The notes under the pieces were generated by a model. The model had not been told where the DNA came from. It searched no databases and saw nothing but the letters and a program-made list of their open reading frames with translations. 9,625 nt of DNA from positions 1 through 9,625 of the forward strand of contig CADBNX010000476.1 in NCBI GenBank assembly GCA_902796115.1, written 5' to 3'. A program made the position numbers and the translations under genes. Positions 7,101 to 9,625 of this stretch are shown piece by piece (positions within the stretch are counted from its first letter, which is position 1; the number at the start of each line of letters is the position of its first letter). Source of the DNA: an uncultured Eubacteriales bacterium. GTDB lineage: Bacteria > Bacillota > Clostridia > Christensenellales > Aristaeellaceae.

Positions 7101-8773
7101 GGCTTACGCTCTACGGTTCCTGGAAGGCTTACCAGAACGGCGCGATCACGGATTTCAAGGCGGACGGGAACACCTTTACCGCCACCTTCACCATGCCCGC
7201 AGGTCCTGTGGCGCTTGGTTTCTTCCCCTCGAAATGCGATCATCAGGGCGCTGCGACTTACGCGGATAAAATCGCCCCCTCCTGCACCGTCGCGGGAGCC
7301 AACGTGCTGCGCTGCAGCCGCTGCAAGGGGATCGCCCAAACGCTCAGCCGCATCGAGCCCACTGGACATACCCTGTCAAAGGAACCCATCGCGGGCACCG
7401 AGGTCCGGGCTTTCTGTTCATACACTGCAAACAGCGGAGGAACCTATCAGTACACCGATCTTGAAACCAGAACCGGCTACTCCGGCGACTTCCGCTGCAC
7501 CGTCTGCAGCAAGGTGGTAAAAGGAAAGACAACAGGCGTTACCCACGGCATTTACGGAAGCGTGAAATATGACCCCGACCGCTATCCCCAGTATTGGAGC
7601 AATGTTTACGAGGAACGGGACGGTTACGAAGTGACCTGTACAAAGAAAGGCTACACCGGCGACGTCTACTGCAAACTGTGCGGCGCGTTTGTGGAGAAGG
7701 GCGAGTATGAGGACGCGTGCGGCCATGACTGGAGCGAATGGACCCAATGCCGGGAAGCCACGCCCAAGGTGAAAGGCCAGGAAAAACGCACCTGCGGCCT
7801 GTGCGATATTACGCAGGTGCGGGCAGGCGATTATTCCGGGCCGGATTATGAGCTGAAAGCGGATAAGACGAAGGTACATTTCGATTTTACCTACGGGGAA
7901 AAGGTGGAACCGATACTTGTGACCTATGAGTCTGTGGGAAGGGACAAGATAAGCGCCATTACGAGGATGGACCTGGATATCATCGGAACGGACGTCATGT
8001 ATCACGTGAAGGTGCTGAACAAGTATCAGGCCGAAATCAGCATCGCCTACCCGGCGTTGGTGATGGAGAATCAGGAATACGACAGCAACGGGACCGGAAC
8101 CAGGGAGCTGATGTATGTGGCCGGCGTTGCGGAAACAAATGATGGTCATGATGTGACCGCGCCGACCGTCGACATCACCGCCAGCGTCCGGAAAACCACG
8201 TCCACGTATAAACTGACCGTGACCGGCGGAAAAGCCGTTTCCGGTTCCAGAACCGGCTCCGCCCTGGAACTGCACGGAGGAGATGAATTCACGCTGAAGC
8301 CTGACCGTCCCGCGGATTTCGTCCGCTGGGAAATCACCGCGGACGCAAGCGGCATGCTTGCCGAATACATTGGAACCTGGGGCATGTGGATGGACTGGGG
8401 CGGATGGACGGGAAGCAGCCCGCGCCTCTATATGTCTCCCAATAACGTGACCATCAAGGCGGTATATAAGGACAGCGTGCAGCATCCGGACGGCAGGATC
8501 CTGACCGTTCCGGCAAAGACGAAAACGATCCGGGAAGAAGCCTTTATGGGGACACCGTTCCGCTGGGTGAAGGCGGGCAATGACTGTAAGGAGATCGGCG
8601 CCCGCGCGTTCGCGGACTGCGGGAATCTGGTGGGGATCTACCTGCCGAAGGACGTGACCTTCCAGAAGGACACGTTCGCGGGGTCGAATCAGGCGGTCAT
8701 CTACGCGCCTGCAGGCGGGAACACGCAGAAGCTGGCGGAGCAGTACGGGATCCCGTTTGTGAACTGGCAGTAA
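4124..8773 (+). CDS. Giant secreted Cys-rich multidomain surface protein with C-terminal BspA-like LRR
   Basis: The product is 1549 residues. A long signal peptide has a hydrophobic core at 26-43 and likely cleavage after ARA at 47-49. Residues 81-527 hold about 80 cysteines, mostly as CxxC pairs, including tandem units at 303-486. A His-rich patch (H520-W-H) ends this block. An Ig-like domain (about 580-687, LSYQWYV and YYCVVTNAKGSATT) follows, then CxxC knuckles alternating with H-x-W motifs (about 690-925). Next are an InlB-like repeat ending in FTATFTMPAGPVAL (about 926-1036) and more knuckles of the GYSGDFRCTVC and GYTGDVYCKLC type. A C-terminal LRR_5/BspA-like cap covers about 1457-1549 (IREEAF, IGARAFADCGNLVGIYLP). 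No LPXTG, SLH or other wall anchor is visible, so it is secreted or held non-covalently. The Cys-rich block may bind zinc or be disulfide-linked; function is unknown. It probably shares a transcript with, or is controlled by, the upstream regulator. Confidence 0.85.
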   Translation: MNSRPILSHPGTGQHNRILIRSLNRLLYLILPLLLAAGWVFLCPSPARALGGGFSGDWDGIEIEVEYSDTEWGEGEATVICPTCGEEMTAAFHYTSSGWGDAVDLMTSLYFCDNKEHCVYCVADFHCGICGECMGNDVEECPECESDICLSCHEDSYFCDICGKCCLDSSNQLTGEDVDYPGIEHVCEECLEDVWECAGCGNTLGLGGESYLVYDETGDDWCPECELCRECLQDESTLANFGHCRECGVCGNEADVCDDCHLCEDCRVGESHCPECDYCFGEEVDWCPSGGDHCVECDVDNDWICEQCGECMEAGGFEFCDACGLCVLCCEENSKDEGCAHGFCVKSVSYYDHLCLSCGKCPHETACGYCGLCEDCQQDYHCGHEICPENVSEWEEHLCGVCGNCFELDELCEWCHMCEDCRDHCVHGFCPESIDSDGHFCEQCGGCADGDGFCGWCGLCKACCAGNTADMGCDHGICLMAPEFIGHYCFADARCLEYCDHNKCAHAHVSSAWSSDSSAHWHVCQDCGAAVNAAAHVEGNAVTVQLPDPMTRKKGTARIPCSVCGETMSLVSIPYVEIPANGAPYIMSQPKDYEGRVSTAHIDDTPLWTELSLIAGGEGKLSYQWYVKYGDSSFRTLAEDPEFAIGTKTSRLKLVVDTDACNYNYQYYCVVTNAKGSATTRTVKINARHVFGEYRSNGASTHSYYCLGEGCEVTKGDPEPHRWGEETVVRVATSEQTGLRRKTCLGCGQKKETIIPKVEPGHVHQFTIIKKNSARHWAECECGKINYLSAHLFQAWQTVTPATETKAGREQRKCVCGEIRYRTIEKLAHTHDFTNLIDSSKGTYTLPTGYTLYHAVKGAYMLPNGYITEDYHVRYCATKGCNAEKKELHSYNSWTVTRDPSSSHPGRAYRSCTLCGHCEVVEFTGKWPILTEVFGEITAEGFGGALIKGPTAANAGEKVTLTVQLYEGYTVNDAAYPGTIHGWSLDEVTSTEGLTLYGSWKAYQNGAITDFKADGNTFTATFTMPAGPVALGFFPSKCDHQGAATYADKIAPSCTVAGANVLRCSRCKGIAQTLSRIEPTGHTLSKEPIAGTEVRAFCSYTANSGGTYQYTDLETRTGYSGDFRCTVCSKVVKGKTTGVTHGIYGSVKYDPDRYPQYWSNVYEERDGYEVTCTKKGYTGDVYCKLCGAFVEKGEYEDACGHDWSEWTQCREATPKVKGQEKRTCGLCDITQVRAGDYSGPDYELKADKTKVHFDFTYGEKVEPILVTYESVGRDKISAITRMDLDIIGTDVMYHVKVLNKYQAEISIAYPALVMENQEYDSNGTGTRELMYVAGVAETNDGHDVTAPTVDITASVRKTTSTYKLTVTGGKAVSGSRTGSALELHGGDEFTLKPDRPADFVRWEITADASGMLAEYIGTWGMWMDWGGWTGSSPRLYMSPNNVTIKAVYKDSVQHPDGRILTVPAKTKTIREEAFMGTPFRWVKAGNDCKEIGARAFADCGNLVGIYLPKDVTFQKDTFAGSNQAVIYAPAGGNTQKLAEQYGIPFVNWQ
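5030..5581 (+). repeat. Four tandem ~42-50-residue Cys-rich units within the giant protein
   Basis: Units begin at residues 303, 353, 397 and 439 (nt 5030, 5180, 5312 and 5438), with a fifth partial unit from 487 (nt 5582). Each reads (W/H)xCxxCGxC, a 4-7 residue spacer, CxxC(G/H)xCxxC, another spacer, then CxHxxC and about ten non-Cys residues ending before the next W/H. The closing CxHxxC is seen as CAHGFC, CGHEIC, CVHGFC and CDHGIC. The copies are clearly homologous in protein but diverged in DNA. Earlier Cys-rich sequence (about 81-302) contains looser versions. Confidence 0.75.
6644..6745 (+). repeat. Short tandem duplication in the giant protein
   Basis: Residues 841-856 (KGTYTLPTGYTLYHAV) are echoed by 857-874 (KGAYMLPNGYITEDYHV and onward), a 16-residue period inserted between HTHDF and the next CxxxxC knuckle. 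It looks like a local duplication that has since diverged. Confidence 0.5.
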
Positions 8774-8793
8774 GAGAAAAGGAATCATAGTGA

Positions 8794-8807
8794 TATCGGT
8801 GTGATAC
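8794..8807. repeat. 14-bp direct repeat, right copy
   Basis: Identical to 127-140 and followed by the same AAAAG. It starts 20 bases after the giant gene's stop. In the frame of that gene it would read SDIGVIQKLGNG then a stop, resembling the IGVI of the transposase-like tail at the left, so it may be a second decayed transposase end. Confidence 0.5.
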
Positions 8808-8849
8808 AAAAGCTCGGCAATGGCTGACGGAATACACGGGGAACCTGGG

Positions 8850-8868
8850 CGATTTCCGGGACGAATCG
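8850..8868 (+). terminator. Weak candidate terminator after the Cys-rich gene
   Basis: CGATT (8850-8854) pairs with AATCG (8864-8868) around a nine-base loop and is followed by TCATTTTTC. The stem is short and the loop large. It is the only hairpin with a T-run I found in the convergent gap 8774-8954, which otherwise shows no supported gene. Confidence 0.3.
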
Positions 8869-8954
8869 TCATTTTTCAGGAACGAATTGCACATTGTGAC
8901 TGAATATAATATGAACGCTGTCGCGCAACAAATCCCGTACGGCGGCAACCATGT

Positions 8955-9017
8955 TTATTTGTTCAGCTGTGTGCGGCAAAACACCCGCAATTCATCGATG
9001 CCGGTCCCGGCGGTATA
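8955..9017 (-). pseudogene. In-frame C-terminal remnant of the HEPN toxin beyond a TAG codon
   Basis: Directly after the TAG at 9018-9020, the same frame reads 20 more codons (YTAGTGIDELRVFCRTQLNK) to a TAA at 8955-8957. The spacing matches the usual DUF86/HepT ending, D-x-x-x-V-W-x(6-7)-I-x-E-L-x-x-F-C, with the TAG exactly where Trp is normal. Restored, the protein would be 115 residues, the usual family length. A TGG-to-TAG nonsense change explains this best. Confidence 0.7.
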
Positions 9018-9302
9018 CTACACGACGGCAATGTCAATGGAGCCGTATTCATGCGCGACATAATTGCGCATTCCACGAATCTTGCGCCAGGGGATCTCCG
9101 CGTGGGATTCCCGGAACGCCGGGCTGAGCTGCCCAACCAATTCGCCGATCTGCAAAATACACATGGCAACGGCGTTCTGGCAGGTGGTGCTTTCGCGAAA
9201 GCGTTCCTCCGAACGGCCAAAATCCCGGTGCGCAGTCTCCACTTGATCGCAATATTGCAAAATGTGCCCGAGTATGTTTTTATCCCGGTCAATTGCGGGC
9301 AT
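9018..9302 (-). CDS. hepT: HepT-like HEPN (DUF86) toxin, truncated by a premature TAG
   Basis: The product is 94 residues from ATG 9302. The HEPN ribonuclease signature RX4HXY is present as R79-N-Y-V-A-H84-E-Y86, within RGMRNYVAHEYGSID. Tyr86 is the residue that the partner nucleotidyltransferase adenylylates in characterised HepT/MntA pairs. Helices before it match DUF86 (ILGHILQYCDQVE, AVAMCILQIGELVGQL). The start has a strong GGAGGAGG nine bases upstream, inside the MntA gene, and the two frames overlap by 14 bases, as expected for a coupled toxin-antitoxin operon. Translation stops eight residues after the motif, losing the last helix; the missing part is still readable downstream in frame. 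The toxin may be inactive or weakened. Family assignment is firm; activity is uncertain. Confidence 0.85.
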   Translation of the reverse strand: MPAIDRDKNILGHILQYCDQVETAHRDFGRSEERFRESTTCQNAVAMCILQIGELVGQLSPAFRESHAEIPWRKIRGMRNYVAHEYGSIDIAVV

Positions 9303-9594
9303 AGATCAGAACCTCCTCCGGACGGATGCTCTGCAAAAACGCGGGGGAAAGCATCTGCGCCGTCAACACGTCCAGCTTTTTGTCAAAGCTGTCCTCCAGA
9401 TCGCAGAAGAGATCACCCAGCGACAGCAAATCCTTCATATCTCCCCGGTCCACGCGAAAGTCGATGTCGCTCTCCGGCGTCGCTTCGCCACGGGCATAGG
9501 AGCCAAAGAGATACAGCGCGGCTATATCATAATTCCGGGCGATCGGCGCAGCGATCCGGCGAATCTCGTCCAGCGTGTAAACGTTGTTGCTCAC
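9289..9594 (-). CDS. mntA: MntA-like nucleotidyltransferase antitoxin
   Basis: The product is 101 residues, starting at GTG (9592-9594) with AAAGGAG nine bases upstream. It is a minimal nucleotidyltransferase with GSX10DXD seen as G31-S32 and D43-I-D45 (GSYARGEATPESDIDF); a third acidic residue is probably D75 in KKLDVLT. In characterised pairs this enzyme transfers AMP from ATP to a tyrosine of the HEPN toxin and so silences it. All catalytic residues are present and the length is normal, so it should be active even though its toxin partner is truncated. It is the first gene of the operon, with the toxin gene overlapping its end. The pair faces the Cys-rich gene convergently and has its own promoter at the window edge. 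Confidence 0.9.
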   Translation of the reverse strand: MSNNVYTLDEIRRIAAPIARNYDIAALYLFGSYARGEATPESDIDFRVDRGDMKDLLSLGDLFCDLEDSFDKKLDVLTAQMLSPAFLQSIRPEEVLIYARN

Positions 9595-9618
9595 GTCTGT
9601 CAGCTCCTTTCCGCAATC

Positions 9619-9624
9619 ATTATA
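9619..9624 (-). promoter_or_regulatory. Candidate -10 box of the MntA-HepT operon
   Basis: On the - strand this reads TATAAT, a perfect -10 hexamer, 24 bases before the GTG start. The -35 element would lie beyond the window edge, so only half the promoter can be judged. Confidence 0.5.
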
Positions 9625-9625
9625 C

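Noticed and set aside
7418..8872. 484-codon - strand open frame opposite the end of the giant gene
   Set aside because: It is antisense to recognisable InlB/LRR-type coding sequence, has no family motif, and its start lies in the convergent gap without a ribosome site.
8887..8910. TTGCAC ... TATAAT as a + strand promoter
   Set aside because: The spacing is only 12 bases and nothing recognisable is encoded downstream on that strand, which is antisense to the toxin gene.

Overview
The window looks like chromosomal DNA of a fairly GC-rich Firmicute, most likely a gut-type Clostridia relative. This is inferred from the gene families: a 7TM-type histidine kinase, NarL-type response regulator, secreted protein with BspA-like leucine-rich and Ig-like/InlB-like domains, HepT/MntA pair, and purine-rich Shine-Dalgarno sites. 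No RNA gene, CRISPR array or complete insertion sequence is visible.

Layout: positions 1-145 hold the C-terminal tail of what resembles an IS200-like/REP-associated (Y1) transposase. Next, on the + strand, come two overlapping membrane sensor genes (307-1947 and 1944-3218). The first has seven membrane segments and a degenerate, probably inactive kinase half. The second has three membrane segments, a PAS-like domain and recognisable H, N and G boxes. A terminator-like hairpin follows, then a promoter with a striking C5/G5 palindrome, then a NarL/LuxR-type response regulator (3364-4026). After a 97-bp leader comes a 1549-residue secreted protein (4124-8773) whose first third contains about 80 cysteines in CxxC pairs. 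It continues through an Ig-like domain, further CxxC knuckles, an InlB-like repeat and a C-terminal BspA-type LRR cap. On the - strand at the right end is a MntA-HepT toxin-antitoxin pair (9594 down to about 8955), in which the HEPN toxin frame is interrupted by an in-frame TAG at a position that is normally Trp.

How the parts may work together: the two sensors and the response regulator form a plausible signalling unit. The regulator gene appears to have its own promoter with an operator-like palindrome centred near -43. No clear promoter or strong terminator separates it from the giant Cys-rich protein, so that protein is the obvious candidate output; this is inference from gene order. The toxin-antitoxin pair is convergent and independent. 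A 14-bp identical sequence lies inside the transposase tail (127-140) and just after the giant gene (8794-8807), so it brackets the whole + strand cassette.
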